64,000 nucleotides of DNA from Caballeronia catudaia (GCF_001544755.2 NZ_FCOF02000009.1:62001-126000), one strand, 5' to 3'; positions 35,678 to 44,287 are shown, counted from the first letter of the stretch. Made by a program: numbers and translations. The notes: generated from the letters alone by a model not told the origin.

Positions 35678-35772
35678 TCATGAAGATCATCGTGATTCTT
35701 ATTCGAAAGTCCGCCGACGAAGCATCGCGTCCGAGGCGCACACACGAGGATGGGCGAGAGAGGCAACGCATC

Positions 35773-36141
35773 ATGGACGACTTCTTTACATTCGAGGCGG
35801 CCGCGCGAGAGCGCACGAACCCGCGCATGAGCACGACACGGCCCACCCGCGCACGGCGCGCGCACGGTCCGGGCGGCGATCGGCCGGAACTCGGGGCCGG
35901 CGAGCCGATCGACATCTATCACTGGGCCGCGGTCGCGCTCGTCACCGCGCTCATGTGCGCGGTGCTAGGCTATGCGGCGGGCACGCCAGCGCTCGCGCGC
36001 GCCGCGAACGTGACGAGTCTCGTGTTCGGCGCGATGGGCGGCGCTCTGACGGCGAGCGGCGTCGTGCGCAGTCTGCGTGCGCGGCTGGCAGCAGGCGGGC
36101 GGCTCGCCGTGGCCCGCGTGCCGGTCGCCGAGTCGCAGTGA
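35773..36141 (+). CDS. Small two-helix membrane protein
   Basis: 122 aa. After a polar, Arg-rich N-terminus there are two likely helices (YHWAAVALVTALMCAVLGYAA and ANVTSLVFGAMGGALTASGVV). I choose ATG 35773 because it lies downstream of the predicted sigma-54 transcription start and has GAGAGG upstream; the ATG at 35680 would fall before the start site, and 35827 is also possible. First gene of a three-gene operon with a DUF883 protein. Function unknown. Confidence 0.65.
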   Translation: MDDFFTFEAAARERTNPRMSTTRPTRARRAHGPGGDRPELGAGEPIDIYHWAAVALVTALMCAVLGYAAGTPALARAANVTSLVFGAMGGALTASGVVRSLRARLAAGGRLAVARVPVAESQ

Positions 36142-36205
36142 TCCGGCGTCGCCTTCAGGCCAGCGCCACGTTCCACAGAACCCACTTAGGCGAGGACTTC
36201 ATTCC

Positions 36206-36523
36206 ATGAGTCAGACGACTGTCCAGCTTGCGTTGGGCAAGCAAAAGATCATTGAGGACATCAAGGTGCTGCTGAACGACTCCGAGGAGTTGTTGCGGCT
36301 ATCGGCGTCGCTGCCCGGCGAGGGCGTCGAAGCGCTGCGCTCGCGCCTGCGCGATCACGTCGATTCGGCGCGTGTCGCGCTGGAAGACGCGCAGGCGAGC
36401 GCGCAGGGCCGTTATCGCGCGGGCATCGATTGCACCGAGAAATACGTGAAGGACAACCCGTGGCAGTCGCTCGGGATGGCTGCCGGTGTCGGCTTCCTGA
36501 TCGGCCTTCTGGTTTCACGCTGA
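36206..36523 (+). CDS. DUF883 family (ElaB/YqjD-like) membrane-anchored protein
   Basis: 105 aa: a long amphipathic helix (IIEDIKVLLNDSEELLRLSASLPGEGVEALRSRL), the conserved KYVKDNPWQSLGMAAGVGFLIGLL, and a C-terminal TM anchor. YqjD/ElaB proteins of E. coli sit in the inner membrane, bind ribosomes in stationary phase and are stress-induced. Second gene of the operon from the sigma-54 promoter at 35662. Confidence 0.9.
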   Translation: MSQTTVQLALGKQKIIEDIKVLLNDSEELLRLSASLPGEGVEALRSRLRDHVDSARVALEDAQASAQGRYRAGIDCTEKYVKDNPWQSLGMAAGVGFLIGLLVSR

Positions 36524-36612
36524 TTCGCCGCTTGCGACGATGGGGCACATTGTGACCGCCGCCGGCTTTGTGCGGCGGCATCGGAATTTCTTGAAGATGG
36601 GAGAGAACACAA

Positions 36613-36843
36613 ATGGCACGGCCTTCGATCGGAATCTTCGGCGCGCTGTTCGCGGTGGGCAGCGTTCTCGCATGGAAATGGGTGCAGTCGCAGGATCTCG
36701 CCGGACGGCGCACTGCGCGTGATCTGAGCCGCTGGGAGGACGAGGGCGGCAAGGTGCTGACGCCCGCCGGCTCGGCGCAAGCGGTGAATGGTCATGGCAC
36801 GGTAGGCGGGACGGCGGATGCGTGGCACTTTCCGCGCAGTTGA
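36613..36843 (+). CDS. Small hypothetical membrane protein
   Basis: 76 aa with one N-terminal helix (IGIFGALFAVGSVLAWKWV) and a polar tail. Good ribosome-binding site (GGGAG). Third gene of the DUF883 operon, 89 bp after it. Family not recognised. Confidence 0.7.
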   Translation: MARPSIGIFGALFAVGSVLAWKWVQSQDLAGRRTARDLSRWEDEGGKVLTPAGSAQAVNGHGTVGGTADAWHFPRS

Positions 36844-36906
36844 TCGCGACTTGCGGCAATGCCGCGAATGAGCTGATCGTTTCACGCCGGTTTTATGATG
36901 CGATCA

Positions 36907-36942
36907 ATGAGAACGCACGCTGGGATCAGCGTGCGTTCTCAT
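36907..36942 (+). terminator. Terminator hairpin of the DUF883 operon
   Basis: Perfect 16-bp stem (ATGAGAACGCACGCTG and complement) with a GGAT loop; the T-tract is poor. Equally stable on both strands. Confidence 0.75.
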
Positions 36943-37192
36943 CTTGATAAGCGCTTATAATCAGCGAAACTTCTGCGATAAGTTGCCTAAATGGAAAAAC
37001 TTACGCGGAAGTCGTGCCAAGCGTACAGAACATCGGTAATTATTTTGTCGCGCATTTGCGTTGCCCGCTGATTCGATCGGGCATCAGTGTGAACGTGAAT
37101 CGCACCGGCCCGCACGGCGTTAGCCGCGCGGAGAAGACCACGCCGCCACCGGGCGTGTGACCCTGAAAACGCTTTGGAAGAATTCGAGACGC
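36943..37192. other. EBP2 upstream region
   Basis: AT-rich; TATAAT at 36956-36961 is a plausible -10, but its -35 is weak. No good sigma-54 site is seen here. Confidence 0.45.
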
Positions 37193-38596
37193 ATGCCACA
37201 CGTATTGATTGTCGATGACGATCCCAGTACCCGCGAGGCGCTAGCCGCGATCATCGGCGAAGATGGATTGACGACGGCCACCGCCAGCGATTTGCGCGAG
37301 GCGCGCATTCAGCTCGTGCGTCAGACGCCGGACGTCGTATTCACCGACCTGAAACTCCCCGATGGCACCGGCGTCGATCTCTTCGAAGATCTCGACCCGC
37401 GCTCGGGGGTGGAAGTGATCGTGATAACCGGTCACGCGACGGTGGAATCCGCCGTCAGCGCGCTCAAGATGGGCGCAGCGGATTACCTCGTCAAACCGAT
37501 CAACATGCAGCGCGTGAAGGCGATCCTTTCACGCCTGCCGCGCGCCGGCGATCTCAAGGCGGAAATCGGCACCCTGCGCGGTGAACTGCGCCGAATGGGC
37601 CGCTTCGGTCTGATGCTCGGCAATTCCGCGGCGATGCAGACCGTCTATGACCAGATCGGCCGCGTCGCACCGACGGCCGCGTCCGTGCTGCTGATCGGCG
37701 AATCCGGCACTGGCAAGGAAGTCGCCGCGCAGACGCTGCACGAGCTCAGCCTGCGCCGCAAGCATTCGTTCATCGCCGTCAACTGCGGCGCGATTTCGCC
37801 GAACCTCATCGAATCGGAGATGTTCGGCCACGAGCGCGGCTCGTTCACGGGCGCGGATCGTCAGCACAAGGGTTATTTCGAGCGCGCGAACGGCGGCACG
37901 CTGTTCCTCGATGAAATCACCGAGATGCCGATCGAGCTTCAGGTGAAGCTGCTGCGCGTGCTCGAGACGGGCATGTTCATGCGCGTCGGCACGACCAAGG
38001 AGATCGAGACGGACGTGCGCCTGATCGCTGCGACCAATCGCGATCCCGAGCAGGCCGTGCTGGAAGGCAAGCTGCGCCTCGACCTGTATCACCGCCTGAA
38101 CGTGTTTCCGATCAACCTGCCGCCGCTGCGCGAGCGGGGCAAAGACGTCGAACTGCTGGCACAGGCCTTTCTCGACGAGCTCAACTCCCGCTACAACACG
38201 AAGAAGAATTTCCCGGCCGCCGTGCGCGAGATGCTGGGCTCGTACAACTGGCCCGGCAATGTGCGCGAGCTGAAGAACTATGTGCAGCGGGCGTACATCA
38301 TGTCGGCGTCGGACTCGGACAGCACGGCGACCGTGCCGCTGCAGATTTCGCTGTCGAAGCCGTCGGCGGGCACGGCGGTGACGATTCCGTTCGGCACGTC
38401 GCTCGCGCAGGCCGACCGTCAGCTGATTCTCGCGACGCTCGATCAATGCGGTGGCGTGAAGACACGCGCCGCGGAAATCCTCGGCATCAGCCTGAAAACG
38501 CTCTACAACCGCCTCGTGGAATACGGCGAGGACGCGAACAAGGCGGCCGTCGGCGAAGGCGGCGACGTCAACGAGCCCGATAACGAAAATCCCTGA
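37193..38596 (+). CDS. NtrC-type sigma-54 response regulator (EBP2)
   Basis: 467 aa. Receiver domain (VLIVDDDPSTRE, phospho-acceptor Asp-52 in VVFTDLKLPDG, Lys in YLVKPINM), AAA+ domain ([37 protein letters not shown]) and a Fis-type HTH ([24 protein letters not shown]). No sensor kinase is adjacent, so its phosphodonor is unknown. Start at MPHVLIVDDD (37193). The recognition helix [12 protein letters not shown] is shared with EBP1, so the two activators may bind the same enhancers. Confidence 0.94.
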   Translation: MPHVLIVDDDPSTREALAAIIGEDGLTTATASDLREARIQLVRQTPDVVFTDLKLPDGTGVDLFEDLDPRSGVEVIVITGHATVESAVSALKMGAADYLVKPINMQRVKAILSRLPRAGDLKAEIGTLRGELRRMGRFGLMLGNSAAMQTVYDQIGRVAPTAASVLLIGESGTGKEVAAQTLHELSLRRKHSFIAVNCGAISPNLIESEMFGHERGSFTGADRQHKGYFERANGGTLFLDEITEMPIELQVKLLRVLETGMFMRVGTTKEIETDVRLIAATNRDPEQAVLEGKLRLDLYHRLNVFPINLPPLRERGKDVELLAQAFLDELNSRYNTKKNFPAAVREMLGSYNWPGNVRELKNYVQRAYIMSASDSDSTATVPLQISLSKPSAGTAVTIPFGTSLAQADRQLILATLDQCGGVKTRAAEILGISLKTLYNRLVEYGEDANKAAVGEGGDVNEPDNENP

Positions 38597-38621
38597 TCGT
38601 CGCTTATCTTTAGACGAAAAC

Positions 38622-38656
38622 ACGTCTGCGTCTTTTAAAAAGCGCAGGCGTTTTTT
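38622..38656 (+). terminator. Terminator of EBP2
   Basis: Stem ACGTCTGCG / CGCAGGCGT (one mismatch) with T6. Confidence 0.85.
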
Positions 38657-38718
38657 ATTGGCAGGCGCGTTTTCTACGCCGATAATGTGACAGATGGATG
38701 CCGACCGGACGCCTAGAG

Positions 38719-38734
38719 GGGCATGTCCCTTGCT
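38719..38734 (+). promoter_or_regulatory. Sigma-54 promoter of the proline-rich miniprotein
   Basis: GGGCATGTCCCTTGCT: 10-bp GG-GC spacing and a perfect -12 (TTGCT). About 73 nt leader to ATG 38819. Confidence 0.8.
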
Positions 38735-38818
38735 CGCGATCGAATGACATCGGCGCGCGCCGTGCAATGGCGCCGCGCGGATGGGAAAGTACGATCACAA
38801 GACCGCAAGGAGCCCGCC

Positions 38819-39037
38819 ATGTCCCTCAGTGTTCCCGATCGCGCCTGCGCTAGCGCCCGTATCGATGCACAGACGCCGCAGCCGCCGGACCCGCCGGTGA
38901 CGCCGCCCGATCAGCCGCCGCCCACGCCGATGCCGCCGGACACGAATCCGGACCCGACGCGTGAACCGCCCGTGCCGCCGTCGCAACCCATCGGCGATCC
39001 GCCGCCGGGACCGGGCGACATGCCGCACGTGTACTAG
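38819..39037 (+). CDS. Proline-rich miniprotein
   Basis: 72 aa, about one third proline (PQPPDPPVTPPDQPPPTPMPP and on), no signal peptide, no TM. AAGGAG lies before ATG 38819. Disordered and polyproline-like; function unknown. Placed directly under a sigma-54 promoter and next to otsA, which supports it being a real, regulated gene. Confidence 0.7.
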   Translation: MSLSVPDRACASARIDAQTPQPPDPPVTPPDQPPPTPMPPDTNPDPTREPPVPPSQPIGDPPPGPGDMPHVY

Positions 39038-39147
39038 CAGCGCCGAAGGAAGCTGGATTGCAGACGTTGGACAATGCCCAGAATTCGTGCAAGGTTTGAA
39101 TAAGTTTCCATCCCGGACGTAGGGATTACAACAGATGACGCAACAAT

Positions 39148-39180
39148 GACCGGCGACGCCCTAGTCGCCGGTCGTTTTTT
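39148..39180 (+). terminator. Strong terminator
   Basis: 10-bp stem GACCGGCGAC / GTCGCCGGTC, 6-nt loop, then G and T6. It lies 110 bp after the proline-rich gene and may also end a short RNA (see findings). Confidence 0.88.
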
Positions 39181-39261
39181 CTGAAGCCGCGCTTGACCCA
39201 AGCGCACCGGTCCGACGCCGCCGACGTCACTATCGCGACGGCCTTCTTTTCTGGAGGCATC

Positions 39262-39498
39262 ATGAGGCATCCCGCACTTCGACGCTCCGCGCGTCACTCT
39301 TCCAAGCGCGAAGCGCGCGCCGAAGCCGCCAAGGCTGCCGGCGTGCAGGGCGCGTCCGCGCCGCCCGCCGAGCACGATCCCGCCGGTCAGAACCGCCCTG
39401 CGCCTGGCGTTCCGCCAGACGGCGAACACAACCAGGGCGGTGTGCGCCGCGAGGGCATCGACTATCAGCGCGACCTGGGTTCCGAGCAGGATTCGTGA
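39262..39498 (+). CDS. Small hydrophilic hypothetical protein
   Basis: 78 aa; basic N-terminus (MRHPALRRSARHSSKREARAE), then a polar, Gly/Pro/Asn-rich tail that becomes acidic (YQRDLGSEQDS). TGGAGG precedes ATG 39262. Probably disordered, in the style of hydrophilin-like stress proteins. No family recognised and no clear sigma-54 site of its own. Confidence 0.65.
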   Translation: MRHPALRRSARHSSKREARAEAAKAAGVQGASAPPAEHDPAGQNRPAPGVPPDGEHNQGGVRREGIDYQRDLGSEQDS

Positions 39499-39619
39499 TT
39501 TCTTGCCGGCAGACGCACCCGGCACAAGAACAAAATTTCTACGCGGCGCGCTTTCGTCGCGTGTTTTCGTTCGTCCGTAACATCTTCATACAAACTTTCA
39601 TTTACATAAAAGAACAAAA

Positions 39620-39635
39620 CGGCACAATTTTTGCG
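39620..39635 (+). promoter_or_regulatory. Sigma-54 promoter of otsA
   Basis: CGGCACAATTTTTGCG: GGCAC and TTGC perfect, GG-GC spacing 10 bp. Predicted start near 39647, leaving a 43-nt leader. Confidence 0.82.
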
Positions 39636-39689
39636 TACCCTTGATCGCCAATTCGAGCATGCAACGACAACTGAAGAGGTGATGCTGTA

Positions 39690-41141
39690 ATGAGCAGATT
39701 GATCGTGGTATCGAATCGCGTTGCGCCGACGCAGGAAGGCAAGCCTAGCGCGGGCGGGCTCGCGATCGGGGTTCTGGACGCGCTCAAGGAGACCGGGGGC
39801 GTCTGGTTCGGCTGGAGCGGCGAGATCGTCGGCGAGGCGGGCGCTCCCGTCGTAGAGCAGAGCGGCAAGGTGACCTACGCGACCGTCGGGCTCACGCGCC
39901 GCGATTACGACCAGTACTACCGCGGCTTCTCGAATGCCACGCTGTGGCCGACTTTCCACTATCGCAACGACCTGTCGCGCTTCGATCGCGAGGAATATGC
40001 GGGCTACATGCGCGTCAACGGTAGTCTCGCCGCGAAGCTGAAGTCGCTGCTCAAGCCCGATGACATCATCTGGGTGCACGACTATCACATGCTCCCGTTC
40101 GCGAACGAATTGAGAAAGCTCGGCGTCGCGAATCCGATCGGCTTCTTCCTGCACATTCCGTTTCCGGTCCCGGAGATGATGCGCACCGTGCCGCCGCACG
40201 AGGAACTGATCGCGGCGATGTGCCAGTACGACGTCGTCGGCTTCCAGACCGACGCGGACAAGCAGTCGTTCATCGATTACGTGGAGCGCACCGGCCGCGG
40301 CCACTACAGCGACGACGGCATGCTGCAGGCGTTCGGCCGCATGCTGAAAGTGGGCGCGTATCCGATCGGCATCTATCCGGACGCCATCGCGAAAGCCGCC
40401 GAGCAGTTCTCCAACCGCAAGCAGGTGAAGAGCCTGCGCGACAGCATGCACGGGCGCAAGCTCATCATGAGCGTCGATCGCCTGGATTATTCGAAAGGTC
40501 TCGTCGAGCGCTTCCAGGCGTTCGAGCGGCTCTTGCTGAACGCACCGGGCTGGCATGGCCGCGTGTCGCTTGTGCAGATTGCGCCGCCGACTCGCTCGGA
40601 CGTGCAGACGTATCAGCGCATCCGTCAGAATCTCGAAGGCGAGGCGGGGCGCATCAACGGGCGTTTCGCGCAGCTCGACTGGACGCCGATCCAGTATCTC
40701 AACCGCAAATACGAGCGCAATCTGCTGATGGCGCTGTTCCGGCTCTCGCAGGTCGGCTATGTGACGCCGCTGCGCGACGGCATGAATCTCGTCGCCAAGG
40801 AATATGTCGCGTCGCAAGACCCGGCCGATCCGGGCGCGCTGGTGCTCTCGCAGTTCGCGGGCGCTGCGGATCAGTTGCCGGGCGCGCTGGTCGTCAATCC
40901 GTTCGATCTGTCACAGATGTCCGAAGCGCTGGAAAGAGCGTTGTCGATGCCGCTCGCCGAGCGTCAGGCGCGCCACGCCGACATGATGGTGCCGCTACGC
41001 GAGAACAATCTTTCGGTCTGGCGCGATTCGTTCCTCTCGGACCTGCGCAGCGTCGCGACGGCGACATCGGTGACGGAGAAGACCGTCAAGACCGTGAAGC
41101 AGGGCGCGAGCGAAGCGAAGCGTCCGGCGGCGAAGGCCTGA
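39690..41141 (+). CDS. otsA: Trehalose-6-phosphate synthase
   Basis: 483-aa GT20 glycosyltransferase that joins UDP-glucose and glucose-6-phosphate. N-terminal LIVVSNRVAP and SAGGLAIGVLDAL, then WVHDYHMLPFANELR, GFFLHIPFPVPEMMRTVPPHEEL, SVDRLDYSKGLVERFQAFERLL and the C-terminal LRDGMNLVAKEYVA are all diagnostic. Trehalose protects against osmotic stress and desiccation. No otsB phosphatase is in the window. Transcribed from a near-consensus sigma-54 promoter, an unusual control for otsA. Confidence 0.97.
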   Translation: MSRLIVVSNRVAPTQEGKPSAGGLAIGVLDALKETGGVWFGWSGEIVGEAGAPVVEQSGKVTYATVGLTRRDYDQYYRGFSNATLWPTFHYRNDLSRFDREEYAGYMRVNGSLAAKLKSLLKPDDIIWVHDYHMLPFANELRKLGVANPIGFFLHIPFPVPEMMRTVPPHEELIAAMCQYDVVGFQTDADKQSFIDYVERTGRGHYSDDGMLQAFGRMLKVGAYPIGIYPDAIAKAAEQFSNRKQVKSLRDSMHGRKLIMSVDRLDYSKGLVERFQAFERLLLNAPGWHGRVSLVQIAPPTRSDVQTYQRIRQNLEGEAGRINGRFAQLDWTPIQYLNRKYERNLLMALFRLSQVGYVTPLRDGMNLVAKEYVASQDPADPGALVLSQFAGAADQLPGALVVNPFDLSQMSEALERALSMPLAERQARHADMMVPLRENNLSVWRDSFLSDLRSVATATSVTEKTVKTVKQGASEAKRPAAKA

Positions 41142-41169
41142 TTCGAGCGAAAAGCCGTCTTGCACTCCG

Positions 41170-41203
41170 GCCCCGCGCTCCGCAAGGAGCGCGGGGCTTT
41201 TTT
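41170..41203 (+). terminator. Terminator of otsA
   Basis: 12-bp stem GCCCCGCGCTCC / GGAGCGCGGGGC, GCAA loop, T6. Confidence 0.95.
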
Positions 41204-41223
41204 GCGCCGATGGCCCGCGTTCG

Positions 41224-41239
41224 CGGAACGGGTTTTGCG
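41224..41239 (+). promoter_or_regulatory. Sigma-54 promoter of the acidic protein gene
   Basis: CGGAACGGGTTTTGCG: 10-bp GG-GC spacing, TTGC perfect, one mismatch within GGCACG. About 24 nt leader. Confidence 0.72.
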
Positions 41240-41273
41240 GACTCGTCAGGGACACGATCCAACGGAGGTCATG

Positions 41274-41636
41274 ATGAGTGGAAGCACATTGAACCCGCCG
41301 GAAGACGACGGCGTGGAGTACGGCAAGGGGCATGGAACCGGCGCGCTCGGTCCGAGCGACTCGTCCGACAGCGGCTCGGATGTGCAGGGCGAAAAGCGCT
41401 ATCCGGGTGATATCGAAGACGAGCTCGACGCGCACGCGCTCGGCCAGTCCGCAGCCGAGCTCAACAGCGATACGGATCGCGCGGGCACCGGCGAGGTGGC
41501 GTCGGCTGACGGTGACAACAATCTGGAGTCCGACGCCGACATCCTGCCCGACGAAATCCAGGACGAAACCCGCGGCCTCGTCGACGAGGACGCCGACTCT
41601 GACCTTGACTCTGACCCTGACGAAGACCGGAGTTGA
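41274..41636 (+). CDS. Highly acidic hydrophilic protein
   Basis: 120 aa rich in Asp, Glu, Ser and Gly (ends DEDADSDLDSDPDEDRS). No hydrophobic segment, so very likely disordered. Two ATGs follow GGAGGTC; I use the second (41274) for spacing. The composition is like hydrophilins or dehydration-protective proteins. Family not recognised. Sits under its own sigma-54 promoter, just after otsA. Confidence 0.72.
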   Translation: MSGSTLNPPEDDGVEYGKGHGTGALGPSDSSDSGSDVQGEKRYPGDIEDELDAHALGQSAAELNSDTDRAGTGEVASADGDNNLESDADILPDEIQDETRGLVDEDADSDLDSDPDEDRS

Positions 41637-41660
41637 ACACGCTTAATCGGGTGCAAGCGC

Positions 41661-41691
41661 GGCGCGCTCCTTACGGAGCGCGCCGTTTTTT
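41661..41691 (+). terminator. Terminator of the acidic protein gene
   Basis: Perfect 10-bp stem GGCGCGCTCC / GGAGCGCGCC, TTAC loop, then G and T6. Confidence 0.93.
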
Positions 41692-41758
41692 ACACGCGCT
41701 TGGCATCGCGGGGCTAACATCGTCGATTGACACCTTTCGCCGCTCACGCTTTTCGCCG

Positions 41759-42667
41759 ATGGACCAGCACGTTCCCACTCAATCCGCGCCCGTCGCTTCG
41801 GGCCGCACGTCGCGGTTCGGCTGGCTCTCGTGGATCGTCGATCCCATCGTGCAATGGACGCAGGACCACTGCCTGATGTTCTCGGCGGCGATCGCGTTTT
41901 TCGCGGCGTTTTCGCTCGCGCCGACGCTCGTCATCGTGATCGCGGTGGCGAGCGTGTTCTTCGGCTCGGATGCCGTGCAAGGGCGGCTTTTCGCTGAAAT
42001 CAGTGGCGTCGTCGGCGTCGATGCAGCGCATGCGCTTGAAGCGATCGTCGCGAATGCGTGGCACGCGGATATCGCGCGCAGCACGGCGATTCTCTCGCTC
42101 GCGGGCGTGCTGATCGGCGCATCGGCGACGTTTTCGTCTCTGCACAGCGCGCTCAACGTGATCTGGCCGACGCCCGCCGTGAGCACGCGCGAAAGCATCG
42201 TCACGCTGTTGCGCGTGCGGCTCATGTCGTTCGGTCTGGTCGTCGGCTCGGGGCTGCTGGTCGCCGTGCTGCTCGTGATGGATGCGTTCGTCGAACTCCT
42301 GGGCCACTGGGTGCTCGGCGATGGCAGCCCGTTCATCGTGCTGTCGGGACTGACGAGGCGTGCGATATCGCTCGGAGTGCTGATGATCGCGTTCACCGTG
42401 CTGCTCAAGTTCCTGCCGACGACGCGCATGCTGTGGCGCGACGCCGCGCTCGGCGCTGCCGCGGCCGCGCTGCTCTTCGAAGGCGGCAAGCGTCTCTTCG
42501 CGTTCTATCTCGCGCACGCCGGCACTGCGAACATGTTCGGCGCGGCTGGATCGCTCGCTATCATCCTCATGTGGCTCTACTACTCGGCGGCGGTGTTCCT
42601 GCTCGGCGCCGAGCTAGCGGCGACGGCGGCGAGAAAGCGCACACATCGGGCGTCGGGCTGGCGTTGA
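41759..42667 (+). CDS. YihY/BrkB family inner-membrane protein
   Basis: 302 aa with about six helices: MFSAAIAFFAAFSLAPTLVIVIAVASVFF, the loop between helices 1 and 2, and LIGASATFSSLHSALNVIWP, then the C-terminal GAAGSLAIILMWLYYSAAVFLLGAEL, all typical of the family once mislabelled ribonuclease BN. Transport role unproven. Start at MDQHVPTQ (41759). Convergent with rpoN2. Confidence 0.9.
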   Translation: MDQHVPTQSAPVASGRTSRFGWLSWIVDPIVQWTQDHCLMFSAAIAFFAAFSLAPTLVIVIAVASVFFGSDAVQGRLFAEISGVVGVDAAHALEAIVANAWHADIARSTAILSLAGVLIGASATFSSLHSALNVIWPTPAVSTRESIVTLLRVRLMSFGLVVGSGLLVAVLLVMDAFVELLGHWVLGDGSPFIVLSGLTRRAISLGVLMIAFTVLLKFLPTTRMLWRDAALGAAAAALLFEGGKRLFAFYLAHAGTANMFGAAGSLAIILMWLYYSAAVFLLGAELAATAARKRTHRASGWR

Positions 42668-42690
42668 TGCAGACCGAAGCCGGCAAAAGA

Positions 42691-42714
42691 AGGCCGTCCG
42701 CGAACGGACGGCCT
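42691..42714. terminator. Bidirectional hairpin between yihY-like gene and rpoN2
   Basis: Perfect 10-bp stem AGGCCGTCCG / CGGACGGCCT with a CGAA loop. On the minus strand it is followed by TTCTTTT, so it mainly serves rpoN2. Confidence 0.82.
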
Positions 42715-42802
42715 GTCGGCTACGCTCTTGTCGCTCAGGCGCCTCGCTTGACCGGGTCGTCGCCGAACGCTTGAGAGCGTGAAAGCATTGCCGCCATCGA
42801 CT

Positions 42803-44287
42803 TCAAGCCTGGCGGCGCAATTCCGCCGGCGGCACCTTCATCAGATGCCGATACTTCGCCACCGTGCGCCGCGCCACGATCACGCCCTGATCGGCGAGCA
42901 TCTTCGCGAGGCTCACGTCGGACAGCGGATCGGCCGTATTTTCCTTCGAGATCATTTCCTTCAGCAGCGCGCGCACCGCCGCGGCCGAGCATGTGCCGCC
43001 GCTTTCCGTGCTCAATTCGCGCGGGAAGAAGTGTTTGAACTCGAAGATGCCGCGCGGCGTGGCCATGTACTTGTTGCCCGTCGCGCGCGAGATGGTCGAT
43101 TCGTGCAGTCCGAGCTCGTCGGCGACATCGCGCAGCACGAGCGGCTTCAATGCGATCTCGCCGTAATCAAAGAACGCTTTCTGGTGCGAGACGATGCATT
43201 CGGCTACGCGCTGAATCGTCGTGAAGCGCTGCTGCGCGTTGCGGATGAGCCAGCGTGCTTCCTGCAACTGCTGCGCGAGCGGCGAGCGGCTCGCGCCCGC
43301 CGACTGCGCGAACAGTTCCGCATACATGCGATGAATCCGCGCGCGCGGCAGCACCGCTGGATTGATCGTCACCACCCATTGCTTTTTCACCTGACGCACG
43401 ATGACGTCCGGCACCACATAGTTGTCTTCGCTGCGGCCGTAGTTCTCGCCCGGCTTCGGATCGAGACGGCGCACGAGCGCGCACGCGATACGCAGTTCAT
43501 CGGCGGTGCAGCCGATCTTCTTCTGCAACTCGGCTTGCTCACGGCGAGCAAGCCGCTCCAGATGATGCGTGACGATTTCGCGAGCGACAGCGCGGCCCGG
43601 CGTCTCTTCGTCCAGCGCGTCAAGTTGCAGCGAGAGGCATTCGGAGAGATTGCGCGCGCCGACACCCGGCTTGTCGAGCGACTGCACGAGCCTGAGCGCG
43701 ATGGTGAGTTCATCCTCGGTCAACCCCGGCTCTATTTCGACGACGCCCGCGAGCTCGCTCAATTCCTGGCGCAGATAACCGTCGTCGTCGAGCGCTTCGA
43801 TGATGAGTTGCGCGATCGCGCGATCGCGCTCGTTCAGTTGATACAGGCGCAGCGCGTCGTGCAGCGTTTCATGCAGCGACGGCTCGATGCGCACCCAGTC
43901 GGCCGGATCGGAGCCCTCGCCGTCACCGCTTCCGCGCGATGCACTGCGACCGAAGGGATCGGACGAGAACTCGCTGACGTCGTCGCGCGAGCCGGCATCG
44001 GCGCTCGCTTCGCTCTCCATGCTGGGTTCGGATGTGAGCGGGGCTTCGGCCGCTCCATCGGCCGTGTTCGTGGACGTCGAGTCGGCCATCGAGCTGCCGT
44101 TGTCGGCGCCGAGCGCGTTGTCCTCGGTCTGGGACTCGTCGTATTCGAGAAAGGGGTTCGTGTCCAGTGCGTTGCGCAATTCCTGCTGGAACTCCAGCGA
44201 CGAGAGTTGCAGGAGACGAACGGACTGCTGAAGGCGCGGCGTGAGCGCGAGCGTTTGCTTCGCGCGGAGTTCGAGTGTAGGCGGCAT
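42803..44287 (-). CDS. rpoN: RNA polymerase sigma-54 factor, second copy
   Basis: 494 aa, full sigma-54. Region I (LELRAKQTLALTPRLQQSVRLLQLSSLEFQQEL), an acidic, Ser/Gly-rich region II, the core-binding domain, the HTH (MLADQGVIVARRTVAKYRHLM) and the RpoN box ARRTVAKYR. The neighbours are not the lptB-hpf-ptsN genes that surround the usual rpoN1, so this is a stand-alone second copy (rpoN2). Two activators and ten candidate sigma-54 promoters lie within 9 kb, one of them upstream of this gene. Confidence 0.96.
   Translation of the reverse strand: MPPTLELRAKQTLALTPRLQQSVRLLQLSSLEFQQELRNALDTNPFLEYDESQTEDNALGADNGSSMADSTSTNTADGAAEAPLTSEPSMESEASADAGSRDDVSEFSSDPFGRSASRGSGDGEGSDPADWVRIEPSLHETLHDALRLYQLNERDRAIAQLIIEALDDDGYLRQELSELAGVVEIEPGLTEDELTIALRLVQSLDKPGVGARNLSECLSLQLDALDEETPGRAVAREIVTHHLERLARREQAELQKKIGCTADELRIACALVRRLDPKPGENYGRSEDNYVVPDVIVRQVKKQWVVTINPAVLPRARIHRMYAELFAQSAGASRSPLAQQLQEARWLIRNAQQRFTTIQRVAECIVSHQKAFFDYGEIALKPLVLRDVADELGLHESTISRATGNKYMATPRGIFEFKHFFPRELSTESGGTCSAAAVRALLKEMISKENTADPLSDVSLAKMLADQGVIVARRTVAKYRHLMKVPPAELRRQA

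Noticed and set aside
36956..36961. TATAAT as the EBP2 promoter
   Set aside because: Good -10, but no acceptable -35 at 16-18 bp, and it abuts the upstream hairpin; left as a note only.
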